NCBI GenBank assembly: GCA_031274335.1
Contig: JAISQG010000090.1
Span: forward strand, 1 to 6,312
Source: Gracilibacteraceae bacterium
GTDB taxonomy: Bacteria > Bacillota > Desulfitobacteriia > Desulfitobacteriales > Syntrophobotulaceae
DNA length: 6,312 nt
Reading direction: 5' to 3'
The notes below the pieces were generated by a model. It saw only the letters and a list, made by a program, of their open reading frames with translations. It had not been told where the DNA came from and ran no database searches. Below are positions 6,286-6,312 of the stretch, one piece after another (positions within the stretch are counted from its first letter, which is position 1; the number at the start of each line of letters is the position of its first letter). The translations under genes and the position numbers were made by a program.

Positions 6286-6312
6286 TCCAGTTGCTACACC
6301 TGCTCAGACTCC

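Noticed and set aside
6170..6312. A cyclic-di-GMP or other riboswitch in the leader of the yjfB-like gene
   Set aside because: The stretch with CCGCAAAAGGGCAAGCA is faintly reminiscent, but the conserved core segments and tetraloop receptor of the GEMM motif are absent.

Overview
All protein-coding genes I can support lie on the minus strand and read from the right end of the window towards base 1. The order in the direction of transcription is: a yjfB-like small motility gene, a fapA/DUF342 gene, folC, rex, trmK, a Nif3/DUF34 gene, and the first 87 codons of menA, which runs off the left edge. DNA is GC-rich (by eye roughly 60%). Rex, TrmK, a 58-residue YjfB-like protein, strong AAGGAG-type ribosome binding sites and GTG/TTG starts point to the Bacillota (Firmicutes). 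A motile anaerobic or facultative lineage with menaquinone is likely. A clostridial or Negativicutes (Sporomusa-like) host is a guess from gene content, not something the sequence proves.

Region by region: 6154-6312 holds no gene I can support, only the leader of the yjfB-like gene and a cluster of short palindromes. The yjfB-like gene is at 5977-6153 and has a near-perfect ribosome binding site. The 147-base gap 5830-5976 contains three hairpins in a row. The one nearest fapA looks like a minus-strand intrinsic terminator or attenuator, and I see no clean promoter after it. The block 5829 to 1 is then almost gapless: fapA to folC (4 or 76 bases, depending on the folC start), folC to rex (5 bases, with the rex ribosome binding site inside the end of folC), rex to trmK (8-base overlap), trmK to nif3 (22-base overlap), nif3 to menA (26 bases). 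This is the shape of one operon.

The operon mixes housekeeping functions: a cell-surface or cytoskeletal-type polymer protein (FapA), folate polyglutamylation (FolC), NADH/NAD+ sensing (Rex), tRNA m1A22 methylation (TrmK), a dinuclear-metal protein of uncertain role (Nif3) and the membrane step of menaquinone synthesis (MenA). Rex beside MenA makes sense because both concern electron-carrier balance, but the sequence shows no canonical Rex operator here. I do not see a new defence, mobile or biosynthetic system. The points worth a second look are start-codon choices, the attenuator-like leader of fapA, the small YjfB-like gene and a 12-base tandem duplication in trmK.
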